NCBI GenBank assembly: GCA_030789695.1
Contig: CM061134.1
Span: 59,837,334 to 59,901,333 of the forward strand
Reading direction: 5' to 3'
Source: Scilla litardierei
Lineage: Eukaryota > Streptophyta > Magnoliopsida > Asparagales > Asparagaceae
Length of the DNA: 64,000 nt
Part shown: positions 11,311-22,950 of the stretch, one piece after another
Numbering within the stretch: the first letter of the stretch is position 1
Layout: each line of letters begins with the position of its first letter
The notes under the pieces: model-generated
Told to the model about the DNA's origin: nothing
The model's database searches: none
The model's input: only the letters and a program-made list of their open reading frames with translations
Translations under genes and position numbers: made by a program

Positions 11311-12734
11311 ATGATGGAGGAAAGTGGAGAAAGTTCGGGTCTTTCATTGTGTGCATCGGTCGCTGCTGCTATCATGTTTACCATCGCATTCACGGAGTTA
11401 TACGATGACGATACTGCTCCCCATCTACCTAGGGAGCCTTCATCGATGCGTGATATTCATAGAAAATCACACATGCTTCGAATTCTGTATGGTTCTGAAA
11501 GTAGTTGTTTACACTACTTAAGAATGCGGAGAGAGGCATTTCTGAATCTTGCTACTTTAATGCGAGAATGCGGTAGTCTCAAAGACAGTAAACATGGGTC
11601 AATCGAGGAGCAGTTGGCAATTTTTTTGCACATCGTAGGGCACAAGTCAAAGAACAGAGTGATGCAAGTTGATTTTATAAGGGCCGGGGCTACGGTTAGA
11701 AATTACTTTAACAAAGTAATGTATGCAGTATGTACCATTCGTGATAGGTTCATGAAGCAAGCCCCTAATGAGAAACCACCAGAGATACTCAATAATCCTA
11801 ATTAGTTCCCATATTTCAAGGTCAGTTTTTTTTCAGAATATCTGGCATTAGCGTTAGATGATTTATGGTTATGGATAAAGTGACCTTACTATTTACGGTG
11901 TAGGATTGCATTGGTATAATTGATGGAACACACATCGACGCCATGCTGCCTGCCAAACTGGTACCACGATTTAGAGGACGTAAAGCGGTTACGCAAAATG
12001 TGCTTGCAGCTGTAACACCTAACAAAAGATTCACCTACGTAATGGCCGGGTGGGAAGGATCTGCCAATGATTTCACGGTCCTGAAATATGCATTGTCATT
12101 ACCCCCTCCCCAAGGGCTGCGTGTGTATGAGGGTAATATGCAAAATCATTCGTAAATATCTTGTATACTTTCGTATGCAACCATGTGATTATAAATAGGG
12201 TTTCATTTTTTGGTTGTAGGTAAATATTACCTATGCGATGCTGGATATACAACAATGCCTAGTTTCATATCTCCATACATGGGCGTTAGATACCATCTGA
12301 AGGACCATACTGATAGAGTGCCTAGAAATCGCAGAGAGCTGTTCAACCTAAGACATTCTTCATTAAGAACAAAGATCGAGTCAACTTTTGGCATTCTAAA
12401 GAACAAGTTTAAAATTTTGACGTCAAAGCCTCATTATCCATTCAAATCTCAGGTCGAAACCGTCCTTGCTTGCACAGTGTTGCATAATTATATCCAGATA
12501 GCGGATCTGCATGACCCACATTTACTTGAGGATGGAGATGTGATTGATGAGGATGGAGATGTGACGGAAGAGCCAGATGACTCGATTATGGATCTTTCCC
12601 AAACGTTGCCCATACGTGAACAGACTTCACAAAGGGATCAGTGGAAAAGTCGAAGGGAACCGATAGCGTGGGACATGTGGGTGGACTACTGTAACATGCA
12701 TAACAATGGAAACACCAATGAACTTGGGCTATGA
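11311..12734 (+). pseudogene. PIF/Harbinger DDE transposase, three exons, one stop codon
   Basis: Exons 11,311-11,820, 11,904-12,132 and 12,220-12,734 join in frame across GT-AG introns to about 417 residues. The N-terminal half (HRKSHMLRILYG..., then MRREAF and IEEQLAIFLHIVGH) is the helical region seen in front of plant Harbinger transposases. The DDE_Tnp_4 core follows, with first Asp in DGTHID, second Asp in SANDFT and Glu in KIESTFGIL, so the catalytic triad is intact. The tail is acidic. An in-frame TAG at 11,803-11,805, just before FPYFK, cuts the frame in exon 1, so the copy is probably inactive. Such enzymes act with a Myb/SANT-like partner, which lies just downstream on the same strand. 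The start used is the first ATG of the frame; upstream exons are possible. Confidence 0.85.
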
Positions 12735-13007
12735 TGGAAGAGTTTATTGAATAACTTTAGTGAATTATGATAATTTGAATGATTTGTATAACATTAGGAT
12801 CTAAATGTTGGATATGTTAGTTTATGCATGAGATGTGGTGACATTATAATGCTTTTATCCAATGTCCTTTATTTATATTGAGTTGGAGTTTGATGATATG
12901 GGTGGTTGTCAATATTATGTTCATTGATGTTTATTTCAATAACTATTCGTGGGTACATGTCATTGTTTCAAATATTGTGTTATTATGGAAATAATACTTT
13001 TGTAGGC

Positions 13008-14480
13008 ATGGATGGGACATCGCATGAAGGGCAGGGGAGTGATCCAATGCCTCCATATTATGACCCGGCTTACTTTACACAGTGGGCTGAGGAATCAAGG
13101 AGGCATGATCCTTTATTAGGTAGGCCAATGCCGCGTAGGCCAAGTGATTATCAATTGCCTACTGCTAGCTACCAAGTTGGTGGTTCTACCTTTCCATTTC
13201 AACCATACCCTGCGTACAGCTTGTTGTTGCCCATGCACATGCCACAACCACCGGGGTACATGCAAATGCTCCAAGGTGGGGGGGGGGGGGGCTATACCAC
13301 CCACTGGCGGCCAAGCATCAAATAGTGCTTTTGCCATGCCTTCACCACCAAGTGGGCATGGCATAACAGGTGAGAGTGACTCGTCAAGAAAGTCTGGACG
13401 GAGGGATGATGGCATAGAAGTTTCTGTGTCAAGTCCAAGGAAAAAAAATCAAGAACCCATCAAAGAAGGGGCTGGCAAATAAAGTTTGGCTGCTTGAGCA
13501 TGACATTGCACTAATTCCATTCCTTGCCTCCCAAGCTCGACAAGGCCTTAGAGCCGACAAGACTTTCAAGAATACGACCTTCACTGCTGCAGCCATCCAT
13601 ATAAACAAAATGTTTGGCACTGATTACAGCTGGGTGAATGTGAAAAATCATATGAAATGGCTTCATGGGCAGCTTAAGGATGTGAATAAGTGCTTGGAAA
13701 TAAGTGGGGCTGGTTGGTCATCGGAGCAGCAGATGATAGTCCTCGACCAAGAGACATATGACCATATGGGCCGCGGTATTTACTTCTCCACTATCCAAAT
13801 ATGAAATTAAATTTGGATTACGTAATTTTATTATGATATGCATTGTTTGTTCTTTATTAATGAAGGCAAACTTTAGATTGAAGGAATATGTCAACCACCC
13901 CATACCGTGGCTGGACGATCTTAGGCTGGTTATAGGCCATGACGTCGCGAAGGGTGATTATCGCCAGAATGTGTATACCGATTTTGGAGTCCCAGATAAT
14001 GAGAATCACGGTGATCATGCTAGTCCTCCAAACTACTCGCAAACATCAACTGACTATGATGCTTATGCAGACATCCCCACTCCTACGTCGACGGGGCCAT
14101 CGCATGCAGGGACAAGCCATGCAATCCCACCCGGCGTTGGAAAAAAGAAAATGCGTCGACATGCATTGAGAGATGAACCTGACCTCTTGAAGGAAATGGT
14201 TGACAATGTCAAACATGTCGCATTAGCCATAGAGGGTGCCTACCCGAACACTCTTGCTCTTCTGTCGAAGCATTTGTATGCAATGACCGAGTATCCACCA
14301 CAAATGTTGGATAAGTTGTTTATGCAACTGAGTGACAATGAGAAAAACGGGCGTAGATTCGTAAATTTGTCCAATTCGGCAAGGAAGCACTACATAGCGA
14401 GTAAGGTTGAAGAGATGGAGAGGGCTAGGGCTGCGGCCGGTGGTGATGGGGACGACGACGACGACGACTGGAATATGTGA
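13008..14480 (+). pseudogene. Harbinger Myb/SANT-like DNA-binding protein, frameshifted
   Basis: The frame starts at ATG 13,008 just after an intron-like TTTTGTAG and ends at 14,480. It has a Pro/Tyr/Gln-rich N-terminus. Then comes the Myb/SANT-like region of plant PIF/Harbinger second proteins (WLLEHDIALIPFLASQ..., FTAAAIHINKMFG, VKNHMKWLHGQLKDVN, WSSEQQMIV). The C-terminal half is hydrophilic and ends in a poly-Asp run. The frame is broken at a G12 tract (about 13,279-13,290) and an A8 tract (about 13,442-13,449), and the intron near 13,776-13,865 does not join cleanly in phase. Homopolymers are error-prone, so sequencing error and true decay are both possible. In this family the protein helps the transposase bind terminal repeats. 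Confidence 0.75.
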
Positions 14481-14499
14481 TTTATTGGTTGCGGTGACG

Positions 14500-16290
14500 A
14501 CGATAGTCATATGGTGTGAGGGGGAAAGGAGGTGAATGTTGGTAGTCACATATGAAGGTATCTTGTAGTTTGAGGGAGATGGGTTGAACAAAGCTTTTGT
14601 AATATTAACTGTGATGTAGACATGGTGGGTGGATGAAGACATTAGGATATTTGCTGTATGTATGCATGCTTCCCTATGACTATGTGAATATGCTTTATGT
14701 ATGTATGCTTCCCTATGAAAGTATTTTCCATGCCCTTGTTATTTTAGTTACTATGTATTCTATCTAAGGCAAACTTTAGTGATGTATCTATGCTGTTGTT
14801 GCATTAATTATGTATCCAAGCTGCTCAGTTTCTTTCCTTGGCTAATTGGATGTCTCTCTTTCTGAAAACATGGATTTATTTTCAATTTCTGGATTATTGA
14901 ACATTGAAACCAACTCACTATCACTTCAACATTTCAGGGTGCGTGCTATTTCAAGGTGCTTGCTATTTGTTATTCCTGCTGTTGCTATATCTGGGTGCTT
15001 GCTATTTCTCTTGCATGCAATAGCACTCAATTTTTAGTAGGGCTTGCAATTAGGATATCTGATATGATGTTTTATGATATTTTCTTTCCTGATGATTGCA
15101 TTTCTGGGTGCTTTCTATTTCTCTTCCCTGCAGTATCATGAATTGTTTTGGAGGGCTTGCCATTATGATATCTGATATTTTTTGGGAGGGCTTGCAATTA
15201 TCTATGCTACATCAGACCAATTTGATTTATCCATGTTGGATAACTGATATTTTGGGAAGTTAGCACATATAGCCCAATGATAATAATGAGGGTTTTGAAT
15301 ATAATTCAAGCTGGAGGGCTTGCAATTAGGATCCTTCAGTCATGATATAGCAGGCCAGAGCATATATAGTTTAAGCATGCTCATATGTGAATTCTTGGTT
15401 GGATTCAATTCATGCATTGGGAATTAATGGGGAGATATTGTAGGAACCAGTTGCAAGCAACCAGAAGTTGACATGTAAAAATAAACTATCTGAGGGATAA
15501 TTTATGAAAAACTATTTCTATTGCCTGCTATAGCATGATTTTTTTGGCCTCCCATTTTTCTCTTGCTTTTGCCTGACATCATATGCTCTTGCCTGCTGTA
15601 TCTATGCCTGCCATTTATTTGAGTTGCTGTTGGATGGGACTTTGTGTTCATTTTGTGCTATGTCAGCCTCAGGCCATATCATGTGTTCATTGTTTGGGAG
15701 GTGTCTAGGCAATTTGCTATTACAGCATGCAGGGATATGCTCTGGCCTGCTATAGCATGACTTAAAAACACAATGCTCTGGCCTGCTGTAGCATGACTTC
15801 TAAGCATATGCTCTGGCATGATGTAGCATGACTTCTATGGGTTGTTTGAGTATGCTTTTGAGATGGTTTGGCTGGCTCTGGCCTTGCTCTATTTTATTTG
15901 CTGCATTGACATGCTGCATTGGGTGTTGATGTCTTGGATTTTATTGGATGTTAGCTCATATAGCCCAATGATGATAATGTGGCTTATTGAATATAATTCT
16001 GTCTGGAAGGCTTGCAATTAGGATCCTTATATATCCCCTATTTGGTTCATTATAGTACTGAATTGGCTGTTAATATTTGTAATTCATGCTACAGCAGGCC
16101 AATGGTTATGTGGTTTAAGCATCCTCATAAGTGGGTTTTGTTGGATTTAATTCATGGATTGGGAATGCTTGGGGAGATATTGTAGGAGCCAGTTGCAAGC
16201 AACCAGATGGGGAAATGTAAAAATATAGTATCTTAGGGCTAATTATTGAAATACTTTTGATGTAGCGAGGTAGCATCAAGCTGCAGCCCA
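14500..16290. other. Non-coding repeat-rich DNA downstream of Harbinger genes
   Basis: T-rich sequence with recurrent short phrases (GGGTGCTTGCTATTTCTC, GGGCTTGCAATTAGGAT, TTGCAAGCAACCAGA, CTGCTATAGCATGAC). 'GCTTGCAATTAGGATCCTT'-type segments recur near 15,310 and 16,010, and 'AGGA(A/G)CCAGTTGCAAGCAACC' near 15,440 and 16,180, so a block of roughly 700 bp seems duplicated. No gene is supported. Confidence 0.5.
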
Positions 16291-16291
16291 T

Positions 16292-16396
16292 CAGCGGGGG
16301 CAAAAGAACAGAAATGAGGAAGTATGGAGTGAATGTGGGGGAAAGTGCGAAAAAGTGGGGTTAACAGTGCCCCCCACTCACTTTCACTCAACTTTA
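16292..16396 (-). repeat. Inverted copy of the MITE subterminal region
   Basis: Read on the minus strand this segment matches 7,480-7,585 with few differences, from AGTTGAGTGAAAGTGAGTGG to CTTTTGCCCCCGC. It lacks the terminal GGGCCTG. It marks either a truncated MITE or a shared internal motif of this Harbinger family. Confidence 0.75.
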
Positions 16397-16619
16397 ACTC
16401 ATCTTGCCATGCTTTAGATCTGGGGTGTTTTTTAGTATGATTTTTCATTGTTTTGGATGGCTCTAGCCTAGCTCTATATATTATTTGATGATTTGACATG
16501 TCTGCATTGGTTTTCCTCCATACTATGTGATTTTCTTTGCTCTTGGGCTTGCCTGTTGTATTTATCTGATCTTGGCAATTTAATTTTGCTGTTTCATTCT
16601 ATCCTTTGGTCTGGGTTGC

Positions 16620-17125
16620 TATATCATGCTATATGCTCTTGCCTGCTGTTGTACATTACATCTGGATGGCTTTAGATATATGCTCTTGCCTGCTGTAGCT
16701 ATATGCTCTTGCCTGCTGTAGCTGTATGCTCTTGCCTGCTGTAGTTTGAGTAAATTTTTTTTATTGTTTCATTGTGTTTGTTCAATATGGGGATGGCCCT
16801 GTGCAATGTGATCTGTCCTGATGTATTCATAGGCTCCAAGCTGCCCTGTGCAATTTGATCTGTCCTGCTGAGCTATATGCTCTTGCCTGCTGTAGCTATA
16901 TGCTCTTGCCTAATGGGTGAATGTGAATTTTTTTTCATCTTTCATTGTGTTTGTTCATTATTGGGGATGGCCCTGTGCAATGTGATCTCTCCTGATGTTT
17001 TCATAGGCTCCATGCTGTCCTGTGCAATTTAATCTGTCCTGCTGTAGCTATATGCTCTTGCCTACTGGAGCTATATGCTCTTCCCTGCAGTACCTATATG
17101 CTCTTGCCTGCTGTAGCTGTCCTGA
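16620..17125 (+). repeat. Minisatellite, unit about 23 bp, plus a 173-bp duplication
   Basis: The unit TATATGCTCTTGCCTGCTGTAGC occurs in three clusters (about 16,630-16,745, 16,873-16,915 and 17,047-17,120). Between the clusters, a block beginning TTCATTGTGTTTGTTCA and running through two CCCTGTGCAAT segments occurs at 16,768 and again at 16,941, a shift of 173 bp. I see no coding potential. Confidence 0.75.
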
Positions 17126-17872
17126 TGCATTTTTTTGTCATTGTGTTTGTCATTGTGCTGAAGCATGCAAGCACATGATATGCCTGATACTGGATTTTTA
17201 TAAAATGCATCAAGGATATATAATATTTTTTGGCTTTGGTTGAACTAGCCCAATGATGATTATGTGGAAAAATGGGTATCCGTCAATATGGATGACAGGC
17301 AATTAGGATCCTTCAGTACACATGTTTGAGCAGAATTTGAATAATAGTTGATTTCTGAGTTGGTATTTAACCATAAAAGTGGTCCCTATGAATGTGTGCT
17401 TTGGGAGTTTTTTCCATATGTATTATTTGCTTTAGATGATGTGTTATTGGTTGGAGTAAATTCATGTCGTGGGCTTGTGTGGGTATAAAATGAAGGAGCC
17501 ATTGCCATGCAACCTAATGGGGATATGGAAAATTATAATCTGAGGGCTAATGATTTTTAAACTATATGAATGTCCGCAATAAGCTTCCTGCATGTTTTTA
17601 TTGATTTTTTGCTTTCGTTGTATTTTTGGGGGTTGAATTACTTTTACAGTTATCATTTTTCTTAATTCTTCCATTGCCAATCTGCTTCTATTATTATATG
17701 ATCTTTTTGTTTGACTATTCGTTCTGAGTTCTGAACGATGCCGCCATCCTACCATGCCAATGCTCAATATTGTTCGTAGGTATGATGGTCCCTCTTTATT
17801 TTAAAATTATCACTTTTTATATGTAAATTGTTATATGTTAATGGGGATGATTTTTTTGCTTGCCAGGTACTT
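17126..17872. other. Non-coding DNA between minisatellite and GRF frame
   Basis: AT-rich sequence. It contains another copy of the 'AATTAGGATCCTT' phrase (near 17,302) and acceptor-like pyrimidine tracts near 17,770 and 17,866. A short frame near 17,738-17,778 could be an upstream exon of the GRF gene. Nothing more is supported. Confidence 0.35.
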
Positions 17873-18351
17873 ATGAGTCAACAGTCAAGCTCAACTTGTC
17901 GATCTCGATAGAGAGATGCGTCACATGGCGACTTTGATGCCGATTTCGATGACTTCAAGATATGCTATTGTGGGCTTCAGGTCCCGAGGAGGACGTCATG
18001 GACAAGAGCAAACCCTGGGCGTAGATTTTGGAGTTCTACAGCTCGAGAGAATCGATACAAATTCTTCCTATGGAAGGATCCCCCCACTCTGAGTTATCCA
18101 GAATGGTTATCATGCATTACATGGTTGAGATTGACCGAAGGCCCACTACTGTAAGTTTGACGCCCCCTTTGACTGCGAGTAGGATGTCAGAGATGGAGGG
18201 ACGGCTGGATACTGTTGTCTGTCTACTTGAGCGGACCACTGGGCAGTTGGAGAGCATCGTATCTGATTCCCGTACCATTAAGGCCGGACTGCTATCTCTC
18301 TTAGTTATACCATGTTTTTATGTAATTTTGATGTATAACAATGGTCGTTGA
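17873..18351 (+). pseudogene. Small GRF-type zinc-finger protein remnant with C-terminal membrane segment
   Basis: From ATG 17,873 the frame reads a short basic/serine leader, a TAG stop, then a GRF-type zinc-finger-like motif: CYCGLQVPRRTSWTRANPGR followed by RFW and KFFLWKDPP. The third and fourth ligand positions are not clearly kept (Ser where Cys is usual). After a frame change near 18,120-18,180 the other frame gives a helical stretch (MEGRLDTVVCLLERTTGQLE) and a hydrophobic segment (GLLSLLVIPCFYVILMY) ending at 18,351. GRF finger, coiled coil and C-terminal membrane anchor is the layout of many small plant GRF proteins. A GTAAGT donor at 18,151 hints at a lost intron. Its place between the Myb-like gene and the right terminal repeat suggests the element captured it. 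Confidence 0.55.
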
Positions 18352-19048
18352 TGTTAAACACTGCTATGGATTATTTGTTGTATCAGCATGTGGAGCATGT
18401 GGATGATGGGGAATATTTGGTCTATTCGTTTATAGTTGGGATCTGTTAATTGATGTTTAACACTCTTGCCTGATGTATCACAATATCTATTGATGTGGAG
18501 ATGTACATTTGTGACTTTGATGTAGTTTTTTAGGGTTGATGTATTTTGAGGTGGTTGGTATTTGGACAACTTTTTGTTTTACTTTACGGTATATATATTG
18601 TTGATGTATTTTGGGTTTATGCATCACAATATCATCATTGTCTGAAATTTTTTCTTACTTATTTATTGATGGTTAACATATAGAATACGACAATGTCAAA
18701 ATAAACTGTATTTATTTTTTGGGATATTTTAATTAGTTTGTCATAATGAAAGGGGGGATATTGTTCTATTATTTTTTGATTGGGTAATATTTGGTTTTTA
18801 TATCAATTCCATTCACAAATGCAAGGAGGGTCATTGTTCCCCTATTCTTACCACATCACACTCACCACTTTCACCCTCCAACTTTCACAACAACATTCAC
18901 AACCAACTTCAACACAAAAAAACACAATAAAGTTGTGTAGGGCCCACACACAATTCCAACATCCTCATTCACAACCCACTTTCACTCAAAAAAACACAAT
19001 ACTATACTTTACCCAACACTATTCATCACTTCAACAAACCAACAACTT
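18352..19048. other. Subterminal DNA of the Harbinger element
   Basis: AT-rich, with CA-rich stretches from about 18,840 ('CACTTTCACCCTCCAAC', 'CCCACTTTCACTCAAAAAAA'). These resemble, in reverse, the GAGTGAAAGTG subterminal motif of the MITE at 7,460. No gene is seen. Confidence 0.45.
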
Positions 19049-19071
19049 CAACCTAAAAGAACAAGCCCTAA
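19049..19071 (-). mobile_element. Right terminal repeat of a Harbinger element, with TAA
   Basis: Read on the minus strand the end is GGGCTTGTTCTTTTAGGTTG. It is alignable with the MITE terminus GGGCCTGTTTTTTGCGTTTA and abuts TAA at 19,069-19,071. It is a plausible right end for the unit bearing the transposase, Myb-like and GRF genes. The matching left end was not found between 8,597 and 11,310. Confidence 0.5.
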
Positions 19072-20258
19072 AGTAGCACACATTCAGTTGCGTCGTTTTG
19101 CTGATAAAGTACAATAAAGTAAACAATATATGTATAATAGGATCTAATTACTTTATAAACGAATGCAAATTCGGTAATAAAATATGTAAACATTAAATAT
19201 TCATATACATAAACATATGAGTATTATTTGTTAATCTATAAATTATACATTAAAAAAATTCGGGAATTGGCTTTGTATCCTAACTTGATTTGATCCCCAG
19301 ATTCTTAGGGCTTTCTGCCCTCTGAGACTGGCTTGCATTTTAAGAGCGAATAAAATCTCTTTTTCTATTTAGCACCTTTTTCTGGCAGGCATGGGTCATC
19401 TCGATAGTCGCGAGTTGGTCCATGTTGTCTATTGTATATTTTTTATAACAAAGGCAAAGTTCGGTATTTGACGCCTTTCCAAAATTATAGAGCACCAACG
19501 GGAGGATATGGATCCAAAGAAATGGTTGCATGAATTTCGAAGTTTGGCAAACAGAAAGTCTGAAATGATCATAGAGAACAGAGTGTGTGTGATTCAAATC
19601 CTCGGTACAAGTAACTTGTACAATGGATTAGTATTGTTGCAACAAATACATAATTACATGAGTAAAAGTATTGATATCATTTACAGAAGCAAAGAGTTAA
19701 TAAAATAAGAAAAAAATATTTTTCATTTTTTGGTAGTACGAAGAGGGAATTGGCCCAAAAATTGGATAGGGGTAAAGACACAGCCGAAAGACAATGACTT
19801 ACTCAAGTGCCCAATTTCCTCCTTTTCTTTACTCAACACTATCGACGAAAGGATCCAATCATTGAAAGAAATCGAACCTACTTACATGTGCACATATCCT
19901 TGTTCTTCTATTAATTTCTAATTCCGAGCTTCCTCCCCAATCTGATATTATAGTACTGGAGCTGACGACGGGTTTTTGGAGGGATACCGACCTTTTGTCA
20001 TGCCCATTGTAGCATATGTGTCGCCCAGGCCATAAAGGGCATGCTGACTTGATGCCATCCTCAACTTCCTCTAGCATATCACTTGCAGTCTGTTCGATGT
20101 TCCACACTCAATGGTGACAACTAAACACGATGGTTGCGGTCGTTGCAGGACTTACATATATATTAACAAAAACGATCAATATTGTTAGCACTAGTATCAA
20201 ACTAACTTTAGTCAAATAAAACTAAAAAAGTTGGAAAATCACGAAGAAAATAATCATT
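19072..20258. other. AT-rich intergenic DNA
   Basis: No recognisable gene. Short frames on the minus strand (19,340-19,597 and 19,859-20,107) are not similar to anything I know. The last five bases before the Copia element (20,259-20,263) are its AATGA target duplication. Confidence 0.4.
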
Positions 20259-20263
20259 AATGA

Positions 20264-20375
20264 TGTTGTAAACTTGGTGGCTATGGAATCCATAGCCCTG
20301 TATTTATAGCAATAGGGTTACATAATGGGTGGATACCCACTAACGGGTTGGGCCACCCAAAGCCCGTTTATAACA
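20264..20375 (-). repeat. 3' LTR of the 112-bp-LTR Copia element
   Basis: Starts TGTTGTAAAC and ends GTTTATAACA. It contains the palindrome GGCTATGGAATCCATAGCC and, on the minus strand, a CTATAAAT TATA box. It is adjacent to the AATGA duplication. It has diverged from its partner at six sites, about 5 per cent. Confidence 0.9.
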
Positions 20376-20486
20376 CTTCCCCTTATCTATCCATTGTTGT
20401 AAGCCGTGATGAACACTTCAGGGTTCACAGAGCTTATCTGATCATGGGTCTATGGATACTTCTGGATCCCAAGTTTAAGAGTACTT

Positions 20487-20690
20487 GCCTCGTTAAAACC
20501 TTTGCCAAGGAAAACCCAGTGGGAAAAACCAGTGGCTAAGGGAAAAGAGTACAAGTCTCTGTAACTTCCCCTGAGCGATGGATAACATCAGGGGTGGATA
20601 CTCCAGGATCCAGAGTTGATGTGGCTGCCTCGTTAAAACCTTTGGCTATGGAAAACCCAGTGGGAAAAACCAATAGCCAAGGAAAAATAG
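20487..20690 (-). repeat. Duplicated motif next to the 3' LTR
   Basis: A segment reading TGCCTCGTTAAAACCTTTG, then GGAAAACCCAGTGGGAAAAA, occurs at about 20,487-20,536 and again at about 20,629-20,678, each preceded by a GGATAC(T)TC...GGATCC phrase. Similar 'CTCGTTAAAACC...AACCCAGTGGG' stretches are familiar from non-coding 3' regions of plant Copia elements. It probably belongs to the element's 3' untranslated region. Confidence 0.7.
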
Positions 20691-20857
20691 TACATCACTA
20701 CATTAACTCCCCCTGAAAAGTACAAGCTTCAGGCTTGTAAATCTCTCAACTGTCTCATCCCAATCCCTAGTACAAGTTTTCTAAAGGTACTGCAAGCTAA
20801 AGCTTTAGTAAATAGATCTGCCAGGTTGTTGCAAGACTGGATCTGCTGGATGTCGAT

Positions 20858-22306
20858 CTAGTTGTCTACTTGCTGTTCATGCGTCCAGAAGAGCTTGGGG
20901 AAAATGTGCTTCGTCCTTTCACCTTTGATGTAGCCACCTCGTAGTTGAGCGATGCAGGCAGCATTGTCTTCATACATGGTGGTAAGTCCAAGATCTCCCG
21001 TCTTCAGGCCGGTGGTCTTGAGGATATGGTGGATGACTAATTGGCGCCAAAAGCATTCTCTGCTAGCTTCGTGGATCGCAATGAGCTTAGAGTGGTTAGA
21101 TGAGATCGATGTCGATGTCTGCTTCACGGATCTCCATAAGATGGCCGTCCCACCGTACGTGAACACGAAACCGGTCTGGGAATTGGCCGTGTGTGGGTCG
21201 GACCTGTATCCTGCATCTGCATATCCGACTAAGTCGGAGGATACACCTTTCTTGAAGTATAGTCCCATGTCCACAGACCCTTGGAGGTAGCACAGAAGTT
21301 GCTTCACTCTGTTCCAGTGGCGCTTTGAGGGCGTTGAACTGTATCTGGCTAGTAGGTTAACTGCGAACGCTATATCGGGACACGTGCAGTTTGCCAGGTA
21401 TAGGAGTGCTCCAATTGCACTTAGGTAGGGTACTTCAGGACCCAGTGTTTCCTCCCCCTCTTCCAGCGGTCGGAAGGGGCCTGTATCAACATCCAATGAT
21501 CTGACGACCATTGGTGTGCTAAGCGGATGACATTTGTCCATAAGAAGGTTTTTCAGCACTTTCTTTGTGTTTGTCGATTGGTGTAACAGGATTCCTCCGC
21601 TTAAGTGTTCAATTTGTAAGCCTAGGCAGAACTTAGTTTTGCCAAGGTCTTTCATCTCAAAGGTCTGTGTGAGACTTTTGGATATCTCACATATCTCTTC
21701 AGGAGATCCGATGATATTCAGGTCGTCTACGTAGACGGCAATAATTACGAATCCTGTTCCCTTTGCTCTTATGAAGATGCAAGGGCAGACTTCATTTGTT
21801 GTGAATCCTTGTTGCACTAGGAATTCACTGAGTCTGTTATACCACATTCTACCTGACTGCTTTAAACCATACAGTGATCTTTGGAGTTTGACAGAATAGA
21901 CGTCTCGAGGTCTTTCTGTCATTTTTATCGGTAGTTTATATCCGTCTGTGATTTTCATATAGATGTCCTTATCTATATTTCCATATAGGTACGCAGTCAC
22001 AACGTCCATGAGCTGCATATCCAGGCTTTCCTTTGTAGATGGGCCAATGATGAAACGGAAGGTGATCACATCCATAACAGGGGAATATGTATCGTCATAG
22101 TCTATTCCTGGCCGTTGGGAGAAGCCTTGTGCAACAAGGCGCGCTTTGTAGCGCACGATCTCATTTTTCTCGTTTCTTTTTCTCACGAATACCCATTTAT
22201 ATCCTACAGGTTTAACACCCTTTGGTGTGAGACTACAGGTCCAAAAACTTTGCGCTTCGAGAGTGAGTCCAGCTCTACTCCTATTGCCTCGTTCCACTTT
22301 GGCCAA
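20858..22306 (-). pseudogene. Copia reverse transcriptase and RNase H
   Basis: The open frame of about 482 codons holds the Copia RT: ARLVAQGFSQRPGIDYDDTY near the start, SLYGLKQSGRMWYNRL, and the catalytic YVDD in AVYVDDLNIIGS. The RNase H region has GYADAGYRSD and YEDNAACI; the site that usually carries the catalytic Glu reads SSNHSKLIAI, with Lys. It ends at a stop just after a THEQQVDN-like C-terminus, and further codons continue beyond. Upstream (22,307-22,950) the spacer between integrase and RT is still recognisable but frameshifted. Together with that Glu to Lys change, this argues against activity. Confidence 0.88.
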
Positions 22307-22950
22307 TCCTCTTTGCGTTTACATTCTGCTAGAGAGCGTGGATCGGTCTCATCGTCGTATTCAGTGACGTGAGTGGCAATAATGAGCGCAAAGTTATCAT
22401 CGATGATTGTGCTTTTTCTGTCCAGTACCTCCCCAGTACGTACGTAATTTAATGATATTTCTCCTACATTTTCCTCTTCAGGGGTTGGTAGGAGGGGAGA
22501 GGTAGCTGGGCTGAGCTCAGCATCCTGTGGTGGTATCGTTATTATTGCTCCGGGATTTTTCCTCTTTCGAGTGTTCTTATCTTTGGAGCCTGGAGGTCGT
22601 CCTCTCTTTTGTTGAGGTGCGACCGCTTCTACTGCATGTGGATTGCATCCATCTTTGGGTATGTCAATCCTAGCTGGCGTATTTGCAGCAGGGACGTGTG
22701 ATCTGACAATCTTCTGGTTGTCAGTGAATTTGTCCGGTAAAATGTGAACTGTGTTTTGAATTTGAAGGATCTTCAGGATCTCATCTTCACATTGGTTTGT
22801 TCACGGATCAAAATGGGATAAAGTTTTTGTGTCCCATAAAATGGTCTTTGAAGCTTCTGGCTTCTGTGTGTTAATGCCTAGTTTGGGAAAAGTGCTTTCA
22901 TCAAACTCACAATCTGCTAGACGTGCCTTGAAGGCGTCCCCCGTAAGGGG

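Noticed and set aside
13279..13290. The G12 run as a possible G-quadruplex regulatory site
   Set aside because: A single G run inside a coding region; better explained as a slippage tract causing a frameshift.
7460..19071. A single 11.6-kb Harbinger element from the MITE left end to the right terminal repeat
   Set aside because: The MITE has its own matching right end and TAA at 8,574-8,596, and the termini at 7,460 and 19,068 match each other less well than 7,460 and 8,593. Not excluded, but the simpler reading is a separate MITE.
19340..20107. Two minus-strand frames between the Harbinger unit and the Copia element
   Set aside because: Short, without recognisable motifs, and in AT-rich DNA; nothing supports expression.
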